A stretch of DNA of 64,000 nucleotides from SVFI01 sp045588655 (lineage in GTDB: Bacteria; Bacillota; Clostridia; Lachnospirales; Lachnospiraceae). Of this stretch, positions 49,625-59,174 are shown piece by piece. The stretch's first letter is position 1; every line of letters begins with the position of its first letter. The position numbers and the translations under genes are program-made. A model generated the notes under the pieces. The model was not told the origin of the DNA. It did not search any database and worked only from the letters and a program-made list of their open reading frames with translations. The stretch lies in the NCBI GenBank assembly GCA_045588655.1, contig JAZNEP010000029.1, positions 1 to 64,000 on the forward strand, written 5' to 3'.

Positions 49625-51406
49625 ATGAAATTTTTATTAACAGCAATTAATGCAAAATACATACATTCGAATCCGGCTGTTTATTCGCTTCGGGCATATG
49701 CAATCATGAAAGAGGAGGCATTGCATGAGCACATAGAAATAGCAGAATATACGATTAATCATTCGATATCAGATGTGTTAGCGGATATTTACACCAGAAA
49801 GCCGGATATCATAGGATTTTCCTGCTATATTTGGAATATCACGTATATTCTCGAACTGGCAGAAGAAATAAAAAAACTGTTACCAAAGGTGCAAATCTGG
49901 CTTGGAGGACCTGAGGTTTCGTTTGATGCGAAAGAGCATCTGCAAAGATATCCGTTTTTAACCGGGATTATGCGAGGAGAGGGCGAAGAAACATTTTTCA
50001 ATCTCATGCGTCTTTACCGAAAGATGCATGAGGAAGGAAGGCAGCTTTGCGAAACAGATTTTGGATCTCTCAAAAACGTTGTGATTCGAGAGGGTGAGAG
50101 TGTATCGGAATTGATGGAAAAAGAACCGATTAGCTTATCTGATATTCCCTTTTTATACGAAGATCAGAGTCTGTTTGAAAACAGAATACTATATTATGAA
50201 TCAAGCCGTGGCTGTCCGTTTCGCTGTAGCTATTGTCTCTCTTCCATCGATAAAACCGTGCGGCTGAGAGACCTCGAAATTGTGAAACAAGAGCTGTCTT
50301 ACTTTTTAAAGAACAGGGTAAAGCAGGTAAAATTTGTAGACCGGACCTTTAATTGCAACAAGGAACATGCGCTCTCTATATGGAGATACTTGCTTGAAAA
50401 CGATAATGGAATCACAAATTTTCATTTTGAGATTGCAGCCGATTTGCTTGGAGAACAGGAGCTGAATTTGCTTGGCCAATTCCGTCCGGGAGCGATACAG
50501 CTGGAGATTGGTGTGCAGTCAACAAATGAGCACACGTTAAGTGAAATTGACAGAAAAATGAATGTGGATAAGCTCAGACAGGTGGTAAAACAAATTCATG
50601 AAGGAAAAAATATTCATATTCACCTTGATTTGATCGCCGGTTTGCCCTATGAGGATTATACGTCGTTTGGCAAATCATTTGACGATGTGTTTGCAATGCA
50701 GCCTGAGCAGCTTCAGCTGGGATTTTTAAAAGTGCTTAAGGGATCAAAAATGCACCAAAAGGCAAAGGAATATGGGATTGTGTATCGCTCAAAACCGGCG
50801 TACGAGGTTCTTTATACGGATTGGATTTCTTATGAGGAAATATGTCGGTTAAAACGGATAGAGGAAATGGTTGAAATCTATTACAATAGCAATCAGTTTA
50901 CGAAAACGCTTCCGCTTGCAATTCGCCGGTTTTCATCCCCGTTTGCTTTTTTTGAGGCATTGGCAGATTATTATGAAAAGCAGGGCTATTTCACACAGTC
51001 GCCGTCAAGAAGCTATCGGTATCAGATTTTACTTTCCTTCCTTTTAGAAATGCAGGGAGCAGATATGGAGCAGCTTTATGCAGAAAGTCTGACGGTTGAT
51101 TTGTATCTGCGGGAAAATTGTAAGACCCGTCCTGAATTTGCAAAAGATTTAGCGAACGAAAAAGAAAACCTTCGAACATTTTTCCGCATAGAAGCAGAGA
51201 ATCCGACCCTTTTGGGAGAAGCATACAGGGATTATGATGCCCGGATGCTGGCAAGAGCTGTACATGTGGAGCCGGTTTCGTTTGATTATGAAACGGGACT
51301 TCCGTTAAAAGAACAGGCCTATCTGTTATTCGATTACAAAAACAGAAATCCGCTGACCTATGAAGCGATGATATATAAGTTAGGAAATGAGATGCTACAT
51401 GAGTAA
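49625..51406 (+). CDS. B12-binding-domain radical SAM protein (DUF4080 type)
   Basis: A 593-residue protein. Residues 1-140 form a cobalamin-binding-like Rossmann domain (VLADIYTRKPDIIGFSCYIW, WLGGPEVS) without the classic DxHxxG. The radical SAM core follows with the iron-sulfur cluster cysteines C197, C201 and C204 (CPFRCSYC). A C-terminal domain of about 200 residues fits DUF4080. Members of this class methylate or rearrange unactivated carbons; the substrate is unknown. The stop overlaps the exonuclease gene, indicating one transcript. Confidence 0.88.
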   Translation: MKFLLTAINAKYIHSNPAVYSLRAYAIMKEEALHEHIEIAEYTINHSISDVLADIYTRKPDIIGFSCYIWNITYILELAEEIKKLLPKVQIWLGGPEVSFDAKEHLQRYPFLTGIMRGEGEETFFNLMRLYRKMHEEGRQLCETDFGSLKNVVIREGESVSELMEKEPISLSDIPFLYEDQSLFENRILYYESSRGCPFRCSYCLSSIDKTVRLRDLEIVKQELSYFLKNRVKQVKFVDRTFNCNKEHALSIWRYLLENDNGITNFHFEIAADLLGEQELNLLGQFRPGAIQLEIGVQSTNEHTLSEIDRKMNVDKLRQVVKQIHEGKNIHIHLDLIAGLPYEDYTSFGKSFDDVFAMQPEQLQLGFLKVLKGSKMHQKAKEYGIVYRSKPAYEVLYTDWISYEEICRLKRIEEMVEIYYNSNQFTKTLPLAIRRFSSPFAFFEALADYYEKQGYFTQSPSRSYRYQILLSFLLEMQGADMEQLYAESLTVDLYLRENCKTRPEFAKDLANEKENLRTFFRIEAENPTLLGEAYRDYDARMLARAVHVEPVSFDYETGLPLKEQAYLLFDYKNRNPLTYEAMIYKLGNEMLHE

Positions 51407-52115
51407 TTTAAATGCAACCGTCATAGATATGGAAATGACGGGGTTAAATCCGCGAACGGAAAAGATAATCGAAATCGGAGCCGGAAAAATCAGGGATGGT
51501 AAATTGGTTGAAACTTGGAATTGTTTGCTTAGTCCGGGAAGAAAACTGGAGGAGCAGACGATACAAATTACAGGAATCACAGATGACATGCTTTTGGGTT
51601 GTCCGGTTTTTGGAGAGGTGATGGAGGACTTGCTTCATTTTCTCGGTGATGATGTTCTTTTGGGACATAATGTGATTTTTGACTATTCCTTTTTAAAAAA
51701 GGCAGTTTTAAATGAACAGCCAAAGGGAAGCCGGTTTGAGCGTTTAGGGATTGATACGCTCAAAATTGCGAGAAGATTTTTTGCGGGAGAACAGAAAAAG
51801 ACATTGGAGGCGCTTTGCGCCTATTATGGGATAGAATATCATGCGCACCGCGCGCTGGATGATGCGCTGGCAACTTATCGACTCTATGAAAAGATGTGGG
51901 AAAATCATTATGAGCAGGGGCCGGATGTTTTTGAAGCAAAACCTTTGGTATATCAAGTAAAAAAGGAATCCCCTGTGATGGAAAAACAGATTGTGCAGAT
52001 TAGGAAAATTTTGGATGCACACAAAATAGATTGCCCATATGAATTGGAAAAGATGACCAAAAATGAAGCAAGTCGTTATATTGACAAATTGCGAAACAGG
52101 TATGGAGCGGTGTGA
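51399..52115 (+). CDS. DnaQ-like 3'-5' exonuclease
   Basis: A 238-residue protein with the DEDDh fold: Exo I D10-M-E12 (VIDMEMTGL), Exo II HNVIFDYSFL, and Exo III HRALDDALATYRLY. It resembles the proofreading-type exonuclease of PolC or stand-alone clostridial homologues. A C-terminal helical tail (TKNEASRYIDKLRNRYG) looks like a short SAP-like nucleic-acid-binding motif. Start at the ATG at 51399 rather than 51387, since the family begins just before the first catalytic Asp; this choice is uncertain. Confidence 0.88.
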   Translation: MSNLNATVIDMEMTGLNPRTEKIIEIGAGKIRDGKLVETWNCLLSPGRKLEEQTIQITGITDDMLLGCPVFGEVMEDLLHFLGDDVLLGHNVIFDYSFLKKAVLNEQPKGSRFERLGIDTLKIARRFFAGEQKKTLEALCAYYGIEYHAHRALDDALATYRLYEKMWENHYEQGPDVFEAKPLVYQVKKESPVMEKQIVQIRKILDAHKIDCPYELEKMTKNEASRYIDKLRNRYGAV

Positions 52116-52123
52116 ACAACCAT

Positions 52124-52720
52124 TTAGTCAGATAGCACACGCAGAATGGCGCCTTTGGTGAGGGAGTGTAATTGCTCGGCGTGTGGTTTCAATTCAGAAA
52201 GTTTGTGCAATTCTCCGTTTTCACGATATATTTGAGCTAAAAGCCGATAGTGAGAGAGGGAATCTGTTCCAACTCGAATGCCTTCTTCAAGAAGCTCGCG
52301 GGCCTCTTTGGAGCGTCCGTTGTCATAAAGGTGCTGGCAGAGTAAATAAATATGTTTGACAAAGGAAGCAAAGTTTTCATCGTACTCAGAAAGTGTCGTA
52401 ATATTAGCGGTACCGTATTTTAGCTTTACCTCGGTATTGGAAAGACCATTGAGGTTAATCATTTTTTTATCAGAGAGAGTGCGGAGTACGGTGAGAGACT
52501 CCGGAATCGGTTCTGAAAAGCTCTGATCAGATGGCAAACGATCAAATGGAAACTGAACATAGTCCGATTCGGTCAGTTGCTTTTTTCTGACACTATTTGC
52601 CAAATTTTCATGTTCCCAAAAATCTGAGATGGCCTTTTGGTCCAATTTACGGGATTTTTGAAGCTGGTAAGTGAGCCAGCAGCCAAACACTATAAAGCTT
52701 GCAAAAATAAAGAAATTCAT
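52124..52720 (-). CDS. Membrane-anchored TPR-like protein of unknown function
   Basis: A 198-residue protein with an N-terminal membrane segment (residues 1-20), a polar linker, and a C-terminal helical repeat region (FVKHIYLLCQHLYDNGRSKEA, LSHYRLLAQIYRENGELHKL) resembling two TPR units. I cannot assign a function. It converges on the exonuclease gene with an 8-bp gap and no terminator between them. ATAGGATATTATAT is a weak ribosome binding site region. Confidence 0.65.
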   Translation of the reverse strand: MNFFIFASFIVFGCWLTYQLQKSRKLDQKAISDFWEHENLANSVRKKQLTESDYVQFPFDRLPSDQSFSEPIPESLTVLRTLSDKKMINLNGLSNTEVKLKYGTANITTLSEYDENFASFVKHIYLLCQHLYDNGRSKEARELLEEGIRVGTDSLSHYRLLAQIYRENGELHKLSELKPHAEQLHSLTKGAILRVLSD

Positions 52721-52756
52721 ATATAATATCCTTTCAAAGTAAAAGAGGTGATTACT

Positions 52757-52864
52757 ATGCTTAATAATAACAAAATGAAACGTGTTTTAGCAACTGTTAT
52801 TGCAGTTGTTTTGGTTCTTGCACTTGTTGTACCGCTTGCTATTTCAGCAATTGGTTTCTTTTAA
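52757..52864 (+). CDS. 35-residue hydrophobic peptide
   Basis: A short frame with a good ribosome binding site (AAGAGGTG, 6 nt before the ATG) encoding MLNNNKMKRVLATVIAVVLV, then LALVVPLAISAIGFF. It has a basic N-terminus and one membrane-spanning helix with no mature domain, so it is a small membrane peptide rather than a secreted protein. It lies 31 bp before the VanW gene and is probably co-transcribed. Function is unknown. Confidence 0.65.
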   Translation: MLNNNKMKRVLATVIAVVLVLALVVPLAISAIGFF

Positions 52865-52895
52865 CAGTGTTTTTTAAGTAAGAGGATTGAAAAGG

Positions 52896-54446
52896 ATGAA
52901 AAAATTTATTGCACTGGTAGCCGCAGTATTGATGATCTCTCTGTTTGGTGTAGAGAGAGCGGATGTAAAAGCTGCGGGCACATTTAACACGATTGAAAAT
53001 GGAATATATATCGACAATATTGATGTCTCCGGGATGACAACCTTGGAAGCAGAAGCTGCGGTAAATGCGTATATTGATTCGTTGAAAGAAAAGAAAGTTA
53101 CACTCAATGCACTCAATGATAATACGGTTGTTGTAGCGACAGGTGATTTGGGTTTGAAATGGCAGAATAAAGAGATTATTGATCAGGCCGGAGAACTTGG
53201 GAAAACCGGAAATATTGTACAGAGATATAAGGCACTTAAGGATCTTGAAAATAAGAATGAAGTATTTCCGCTCGTGATATCATTCGATGATGCAATGATT
53301 CGTACGTATATTAATGAAAATTGTTTGCAGTTTAATGTGGATGCAGTGGATGGTACACTGACAAGAGAAGAAGGAGAGTTCCACTATACACCGGGACAGA
53401 CCGGAGTGGAGATTAATGTAGAAGAGTCCGTAAAATCAATCAAAGCATATCTTACCGATGAATGGGACAGAGAAGATGTAGGATTGGATCTGGTAGCTGA
53501 CACGACGCAGCCGCGCGGGACAGAGGAAGAGCTTACCATGGTGAAGGATGTACTTGGTACATTTACAACAAGTTTTTCTTCATCAGGATATAACCGTAGC
53601 GGAAATGTAAGAAATGGTTGCAGCAAGATTGATGGAACTTTAATGTACCCGGGAGATACCTTCTCTACATATGAGGCAGTAAGTCCGTTTACAACGGAAA
53701 ATGGCTATTTTGAAGCAGGTTCTTATAGCAATGGTCTCGTGGTAGATTCTCTTGGTGGTGGTATTTGTCAGGTTTCCACAACCCTTTATAATGCAGTACT
53801 TTTAGCAGAGCTGGAAGTGACAGAGAGATTTAATCATTCTATGATTGTTACGTATGTTGATCCTTCTGCGGATGCAGCGATTTCAGGAACAGCAAAGGAT
53901 TTTAAGTTTGTAAATAATTTGAGTTATCCGATTTATATTGAAGGTTCTACGACGGATGACAAAAAAGTGACCTTTACAATATATGGATGTGAAACCAGAC
54001 CGGAAAATCGTGAAGTAAAATACGAGAGTATGATAATTAGTAAGACGGTTCCGGAAGGAGAGAGAGTGGTGGCAGATCCTTCACAGCCGGCGGGATATGT
54101 GGATGTACAGTCAGCACATATCGGTTATGTTGCGGAGCTTTGGAAAGTGGTTATGGTAGATGGAGAAGAGGAAAGCCGTGAGCAGATAAACGGTAGTCGT
54201 TATACACCGACACCGAGAACAGCTGCGGTAGGAACATCAACACCGAATGCAGCCGCAGCAGCGGCAATCAATGCAGCAATTGCAACTGGAAGCATCGATC
54301 AGTGTCGTGCAACCGCAGCCGCGATTAATGCAGGCACTTACAATGATCCTGCTGCAGCAGCGATTGCAGCACAGCAGGCAGCAATTGCAGCCGCACAAGC
54401 ACAGGCTGAAGCCGCAGCCGCCGCAGCAGCAGCGGCCGCACAGTAA
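52896..54446 (+). CDS. VanW-family cell-wall protein with Ala-rich tail
   Basis: A 516-residue exported protein: signal peptide (about 1-27), a peptidoglycan-binding-like repeat domain (residues 30-205, YIDNIDVSGMTTLEAEAAV), and the VanW domain (about 210-390, with GGGICQVSTTLYNAVLLAEL and RFNHSMIVTYVDPS). The last 65 residues are about half alanine, including runs such as AAAAAAAAAA. VanW domains are found next to vancomycin-resistance and cell-wall genes, without a settled activity. The ATG at 52896 has AGAGG 10 nt upstream; the in-frame TTG at 52887 is less likely. Confidence 0.9.
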   Translation: MKKFIALVAAVLMISLFGVERADVKAAGTFNTIENGIYIDNIDVSGMTTLEAEAAVNAYIDSLKEKKVTLNALNDNTVVVATGDLGLKWQNKEIIDQAGELGKTGNIVQRYKALKDLENKNEVFPLVISFDDAMIRTYINENCLQFNVDAVDGTLTREEGEFHYTPGQTGVEINVEESVKSIKAYLTDEWDREDVGLDLVADTTQPRGTEEELTMVKDVLGTFTTSFSSSGYNRSGNVRNGCSKIDGTLMYPGDTFSTYEAVSPFTTENGYFEAGSYSNGLVVDSLGGGICQVSTTLYNAVLLAELEVTERFNHSMIVTYVDPSADAAISGTAKDFKFVNNLSYPIYIEGSTTDDKKVTFTIYGCETRPENREVKYESMIISKTVPEGERVVADPSQPAGYVDVQSAHIGYVAELWKVVMVDGEEESREQINGSRYTPTPRTAAVGTSTPNAAAAAAINAAIATGSIDQCRATAAAINAGTYNDPAAAAIAAQQAAIAAAQAQAEAAAAAAAAAAQ

Positions 54447-54487
54447 GTGTGAAAATCCAAAGAATACATCATCAAGGGTGAACTAAA

Positions 54488-55495
54488 GTGAAACCAGGAA
54501 AGATTTCAGAGAATGTTCTAAAACGTTCTGTATTAAAATATATTGAACATGGAAAAGAGGAAATCGCAAGAGGCGCAGGTATTGGAAATGACTGCGCCCT
54601 TTTTGCATCCTGTCAAAGTGTGGCGACCAATACATGTGCTCTTGCAGTCAAAGGGGCCGTGCAGATACGCCATGCGATTCATGCAGCGGTAAATACACTG
54701 GCAGCGGGTGGACAAAAGGCAGAATTTATTTTGCTTAACATTACGGTTGCGGAGCGTGTACGGGAGAAAAAGTTGCAGGAGATGATGGAGGAAGCGGCGA
54801 AGCTCTGTAAAGAGCTGGATTTACAAATCATCGGAGGCCATACGGAGATAAGTAATCATGTAGAGGGTATTGTTACTTCTGTGACAGCACTCGGCCGGCC
54901 TATGGGGGGTCAGGACAATGCGCATTCAGACCGGTCTGTGGAAAGGTCCGGTGCAAAAGAAGAGCCGCGCGGATACGATATTGTAGTTTCCGGATATGTC
55001 GGAATGGAGGCTGCGGCCCTGATTGCTTCAGAGAAAGAAGAGGAGTTGCTGGAACGCTTTCCAAGAAGATTTGTGGAGGAAGCGAAGGAATTTGCTCGAG
55101 AGATTTCAGCAGTAAAGGCGGCTCGGATTGGATTGGAACAAGAAGCATTTTTGATGCATGATATAAGAGAAGGCGGTATTTTCGGTGCTCTTTGGGAAAT
55201 GGCACAGAGGATTCAAAAGGGACTCGTGATTGATCTGAAAAAAATACCGATGAAACAAACGGTTGTGGAAATATGTAATTATTATGATCTCAATCCATAT
55301 GAATTGTTGTCACAAGGATGTATGCTGTTCCTTACCAAAAATGGAGAGCAGTTGACAGAGATACTTTGGGAAAACGATATTATGGCAGCAGTGATTGGAA
55401 CAATCACAAATACAAATGACCGAATTATCGAAAACGGCGAGGAAATCAGATATATGGATTTGCCAAAACCGGATCAAATACGAAAATTGTTATAA
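54488..55495 (+). CDS. AIR synthase/HypE-like protein
   Basis: A 335-residue protein of the PurM/HypE/ThiL superfamily. The N-terminal ATP-binding domain has GIGNDCALF (residues 31-39, the GxxxDxA phosphate loop) and AVNTLAAGGQKAEF. The C-terminal domain has MHDIREGGIFGALWEMA, the HypE/AIR-synthase C motif. It resembles hydrogenase-maturation HypE more than PurM, but no hyp genes are nearby, so its substrate is unknown. It follows VanW by 41 bp. Confidence 0.8.
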   Translation: MKPGKISENVLKRSVLKYIEHGKEEIARGAGIGNDCALFASCQSVATNTCALAVKGAVQIRHAIHAAVNTLAAGGQKAEFILLNITVAERVREKKLQEMMEEAAKLCKELDLQIIGGHTEISNHVEGIVTSVTALGRPMGGQDNAHSDRSVERSGAKEEPRGYDIVVSGYVGMEAAALIASEKEEELLERFPRRFVEEAKEFAREISAVKAARIGLEQEAFLMHDIREGGIFGALWEMAQRIQKGLVIDLKKIPMKQTVVEICNYYDLNPYELLSQGCMLFLTKNGEQLTEILWENDIMAAVIGTITNTNDRIIENGEEIRYMDLPKPDQIRKLL

Positions 55496-55532
55496 TAACA
55501 GTCAACACGCAAGAAAGATGGGAGAGAAAAGG

Positions 55533-56015
55533 ATGAGAGAAAGAATTTTATCAATAATCGAAAAGAACAGTCGCATTGATATTCAAGAGCTTGCAGTGAT
55601 TATGGGTGAGCCGGAAATTGAAGTGGCAAATCAGTTAAAAAGATTAGAGGAAGAAGGTGTGATTTGTGGATATCACACACTGATTGACTGGGAAAAGACG
55701 ACGATTGAAAAGGTGACAGCACTGATAGAGGTGCGAGTGACACCGCAGAGAGGACAGGGTTTTGACAATATTGCAGAGCGTATCTACAAATATCCGGAAG
55801 TGAATTCTGTATATCTGATTTCCGGAGGATATGATCTTTTGGTGACGCTCGAAGGACGTTCTCTCAAAGATATATCTCAATTTGTTTCTGATAAGCTTTC
55901 GACACTGGATTCTGTGCTGAGTACTGCGACTCATTTTATTTTGAAAAAGTACAAAGACCATGGAACAGTTTTGATGAAAAAATACGAAGATGAAAGGATA
56001 AAGGTTACACCATGA
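55533..56015 (+). CDS. Lrp/AsnC-family transcriptional regulator
   Basis: A 160-residue regulator. The N-terminal winged helix (residues 3-50: RILSIIEKNSRIDIQELAVI, KRLEEEGVICGYH) is followed by the RAM/AsnC ligand-binding domain (65-150: ALIEVRVTPQRGQGFDNI, VYLISGGYDLLVTLEG). Start at the ATG at 55533 with GGGAGAG 6 nt upstream; the frame extends upstream into the previous gene. It overlaps the aminotransferase start by 4 bp, so it probably regulates that gene in response to an amino acid. Confidence 0.92.
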   Translation: MRERILSIIEKNSRIDIQELAVIMGEPEIEVANQLKRLEEEGVICGYHTLIDWEKTTIEKVTALIEVRVTPQRGQGFDNIAERIYKYPEVNSVYLISGGYDLLVTLEGRSLKDISQFVSDKLSTLDSVLSTATHFILKKYKDHGTVLMKKYEDERIKVTP

Positions 56016-57187
56016 GAGACCCATTAGCAAGACAGGTAGTTGATATAAAGCCGTCAGGAATTCGAAAGTTTTTTGATCTGGTTGCAGAAATGCCGGATGC
56101 GATTTCTCTTGGAGTAGGGGAACCGGATTTTGATACTCCTTGGCATATTCGTGATGAAGGTATCTATTCTCTCGAGAAAGGACGTACTTTCTACACATCC
56201 AATGCAGGTTTGAAAGAATTAAAGCAGGAAATATGCAATTACATAAAAAGGAAACAGTCGATCAGCTATGACTATAATTCGGATGTCATCGTGACAGTCG
56301 GAGGATCAGAGGCAATTGATATTGCGCTTCGCGCAATGATAAATCCGGGAGAAGGAGAAGAAGTGCTCATTCCTCAGCCAAGCTATGTATCCTATGAACC
56401 TTGTGCAGTATTGGCCGGAGCAAAGCCGGTGATTATCGAATTAAAACATGAAAATGAATTCCGTCTGACGGCAAAAGAGCTGGAAGACGTCATTACAGAA
56501 AAAACCAAAATATTAATATTACCATTTCCGAACAATCCGACCGGAGCGATTATGGAAAAGAAAGATCTTGAGGAGATTGCAAAAGTAATTGAAAAGCATG
56601 ATCTGTTTGTGATTTCAGATGAAATTTACAGTGAGCTCTCTTATAAGGAAGATCATATTTCTATCGCAGCGATAGAGGGAATGAAAGAGCGCACCATTAT
56701 GATTAACGGATTTTCCAAAGCATATGCAATGACAGGATGGAGACTTGGTTACGCCTGTGGCCCTGAGAGGGTGATTGCGCAGATGGTAAAGATTCATCAG
56801 TTTGCGATTATGTGTGCGCCAACCACCAGTCAGTATGCAGCGGTGGAAGCATTAAAAAATGGAGACGAAGATGTAAAAATGATGCGAGAAGCTTACAATC
56901 AGCGTCGTCGCTACCTCATGCATGCGTTTCAGGAGATGGGGCTGGAATGTTTTGAACCATTCGGAGCATTTTATGTATTCCCGTGTATTAAAGAGTTTGG
57001 TATGACCAGTGAGCAGTTTGCGGAAAAATTGTTGGAAAGTGAAAAAGTAGCAGTGGTTCCGGGCACAGCGTTCGGCGACTGTGGAGAAGGCTTTTTGCGT
57101 ATTTCTTATGCTTATTCACTGGAGGATTTGAAGGTTGCTATCGGAAGAATAAAGCGATTTGTGGAAAAGCTGCGTCAGGAAAAATAA
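56012..57187 (+). CDS. Pyridoxal-phosphate aminotransferase, class I/II
   Basis: A 391-residue fold-type I enzyme. The PLP lysine is K236 in NGFSKAYAMTGWRLGY. The substrate-carboxylate Arg lies in GFLRISYAYS, and PNNPTGAIM and SDEIYSEL are conserved. It resembles PatA/AspC-like N-acetyl-diaminopimelate or aspartate aminotransferases; specificity is open. It is coupled to the Lrp-type regulator upstream (ATGA overlap). Confidence 0.93.
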   Translation: MRDPLARQVVDIKPSGIRKFFDLVAEMPDAISLGVGEPDFDTPWHIRDEGIYSLEKGRTFYTSNAGLKELKQEICNYIKRKQSISYDYNSDVIVTVGGSEAIDIALRAMINPGEGEEVLIPQPSYVSYEPCAVLAGAKPVIIELKHENEFRLTAKELEDVITEKTKILILPFPNNPTGAIMEKKDLEEIAKVIEKHDLFVISDEIYSELSYKEDHISIAAIEGMKERTIMINGFSKAYAMTGWRLGYACGPERVIAQMVKIHQFAIMCAPTTSQYAAVEALKNGDEDVKMMREAYNQRRRYLMHAFQEMGLECFEPFGAFYVFPCIKEFGMTSEQFAEKLLESEKVAVVPGTAFGDCGEGFLRISYAYSLEDLKVAIGRIKRFVEKLRQEK

Positions 57188-57208
57188 TAAGCGAATTGAG
57201 GATTACCT

Positions 57209-57703
57209 ATGAATATTATACTTCATCAGCCGGAAATTCCGGCAAATACGGGAAATATCGGTCGCACATGCGTTGCAACCGGAACCTCCCTTCATTTGAT
57301 TGAACCGCTTGGATTTCGTCTGAATGAAAAGGAAATAAAGAGAGCGGGAATGGACTATTGGGAACATCTGGATGTCAGTCGTTATATTAATTTTGAAGAG
57401 TTTAAAACCCAGCATCCGAATGCAAAAATATGGATGGCTACGACAAAGGCAAAACATGTATATACAGATGTGACGTTCGGACCGGACGATTATATTATGT
57501 TTGGAAAAGAAAGTGCAGGGATTCCGGAGGAAATCTTAGTGGATTACGAAGAAACCTGCATAAGAATCCCAATGCTTTCACAAATACGTTCTCTCAATCT
57601 TTCCAACTCGGTAGCAATTGTTCTTTATGAGGCACTGCGTCAGAATGGGTTTGCCTCTATGCAAATGACCGGTCAGTTACATCACATGAACTGGAAGGAA
57701 TAG
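57209..57703 (+). CDS. trmL: tRNA (cytidine(34)-2'-O)-methyltransferase
   Basis: A 164-residue SPOUT methyltransferase that methylates the wobble nucleotide of tRNA-Leu. The knot motifs are present: PANTGNIGRTCVATGTSLHL (residues 11-30), MFGKESAGIPEEIL, and RSLNLSNSVAIVLYEALRQ. Length is typical of TrmL. TGAGGAT lies before the ATG. It converges with the histidine kinase gene at 13 bp with no terminator between. Confidence 0.95.
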   Translation: MNIILHQPEIPANTGNIGRTCVATGTSLHLIEPLGFRLNEKEIKRAGMDYWEHLDVSRYINFEEFKTQHPNAKIWMATTKAKHVYTDVTFGPDDYIMFGKESAGIPEEILVDYEETCIRIPMLSQIRSLNLSNSVAIVLYEALRQNGFASMQMTGQLHHMNWKE

Positions 57704-57716
57704 AGGGAGAGCGTGT

Positions 57717-59141
57717 TTAATCGTCTTCATCTGTGTCAACAATCGGAATGGAAAAAATAAATTCCGTTCCGACACCCTCGGTGCTGATCACATTAATATT
57801 TTCACCGTGCGAATGAATAATTTCTTTGGTGATGGCAAGTCCAAGACCGGTTCCTTTTTTGTCTTTTCCTCGTGAAAGGTCCGTTTTATAAAAACGGTCA
57901 AAGATAAATGGGAGGCTGTCTTTTGGAATGCCGATACCGGTATCCTTTACAGATACAAACAATTTTGTTTTTTTGTCTCTGGTTTCAATTGTAATGGTAG
58001 AATTGTGATTAGAGAATTTAATCGCATTGTCAATCAGGTTATAAAGAACCTGTTGAATCTTACTCATATCTCCGTTTACAATCATCGTTTGACCAACCAG
58101 AATAAGAGAAATCTCCAGTTGCTTCTGCTCGCAGAGTCCTTCAAAGGTAGCAATCGTATCCCGGATGACAGCATTAATATCGAAATCTGTTTTTTCGAGA
58201 ACGACTCCTTTTGTATTGAGATTATTCAGCTGCAAAAGACTGTTGGTCAATTTCGTGAGACGTTCGGTTTCATTCAAAACAATTCCCAGATATTTTTCAT
58301 GCATTTCGGGAGGTATGGTACCGTCCAGCATTGCTTCCAGATATCCACGGATGGAAGTGAGCGGAGAACGGAAGTCATGGGAAACATTTGCAACAAACTT
58401 CTTTTGATTATCTTCCGAACGCGCTATTTCACTTGCCATGTAATTGAGGGTTCCCGCAAGATATCCCATCTCATCATGATTATCAAGGCTTAGTTCATAG
58501 TGCATATTTCCATCGGCGTATTGCTCTGTGGCGTAAATAATCTTTTTGAGTGGTATATATATAATTTCCGTAAAAAAGACCAGAATGATGAGAGATAAAA
58601 GAAGTAAAAGAACCAGGGTAATATATACAATCACCATATAACCGTTGATTTCTTCTGTAATCTCTTGAAATGGTTTAAGGATAACCACATATCCCTTGAT
58701 TTTGTAGTTGGATGTAATCGGACTGTATACAATCAACATATTTTCCCCATATTGTCCAAAAAAATCTCCGATGGTAAAGTAGGTGTTGCCTGTTACGTCA
58801 GGAGAAAAATTAGGAATAATTTTAGGGTGTTCAACGTCAGGAAGTTCTTGTGAATTTACCAGAACAGTTCCGGATGGGTTTACAATCCAGATGGAGGAGG
58901 ATATGTATACGCCCAGAACCTTAAGCTGACGATGTGCTGATTCAATTGTAATCTCATTATTATACAAATCGGATGCATAGGTCTTGGAAATCATGGAAGC
59001 CTCAGCGTATAAGGATTGCGCGTTGGCGTTTGTTACTTTCTGCTCAATCAGTGAGGAAGAAAATGTAGCTACCACGATAAAACCGAAAAAACCAAATATG
59101 ACATATGCAATCAAAAATTTTAAATACAAAGTTTTCTTCAT
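57717..59141 (-). CDS. Sensor histidine kinase (PhoR-like, HAMP)
   Basis: A 474-residue membrane kinase with two membrane segments (7-27, 168-190) bracketing an external sensor of about 140 residues (PAS/dCache-like: VLGVYISSSIWIVNPSGTVL). The HAMP region (191-243) is followed by HisKA with phospho-His255 (NVSHDFRSPLTSIRGY) and an HATPase domain (N box QVLYNLIDNAIKF, G1 VKDTGIGIP, G2 GTGLGLAI). It is the downstream partner of the response regulator at 59175. The signal is unknown. Confidence 0.94.
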   Translation of the reverse strand: MKKTLYLKFLIAYVIFGFFGFIVVATFSSSLIEQKVTNANAQSLYAEASMISKTYASDLYNNEITIESAHRQLKVLGVYISSSIWIVNPSGTVLVNSQELPDVEHPKIIPNFSPDVTGNTYFTIGDFFGQYGENMLIVYSPITSNYKIKGYVVILKPFQEITEEINGYMVIVYITLVLLLLLSLIILVFFTEIIYIPLKKIIYATEQYADGNMHYELSLDNHDEMGYLAGTLNYMASEIARSEDNQKKFVANVSHDFRSPLTSIRGYLEAMLDGTIPPEMHEKYLGIVLNETERLTKLTNSLLQLNNLNTKGVVLEKTDFDINAVIRDTIATFEGLCEQKQLEISLILVGQTMIVNGDMSKIQQVLYNLIDNAIKFSNHNSTITIETRDKKTKLFVSVKDTGIGIPKDSLPFIFDRFYKTDLSRGKDKKGTGLGLAITKEIIHSHGENINVISTEGVGTEFIFSIPIVDTDEDD

Positions 59142-59174
59142 GTAATATAGACCTCAGATCAAAAGTTCAAACCA

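Noticed and set aside
54240..54446. Second-frame Gln-rich protein across the VanW alanine tract
   Set aside because: A frame-shifted reading of GCA/GCC repeats; the composition is a by-product of the repeat.
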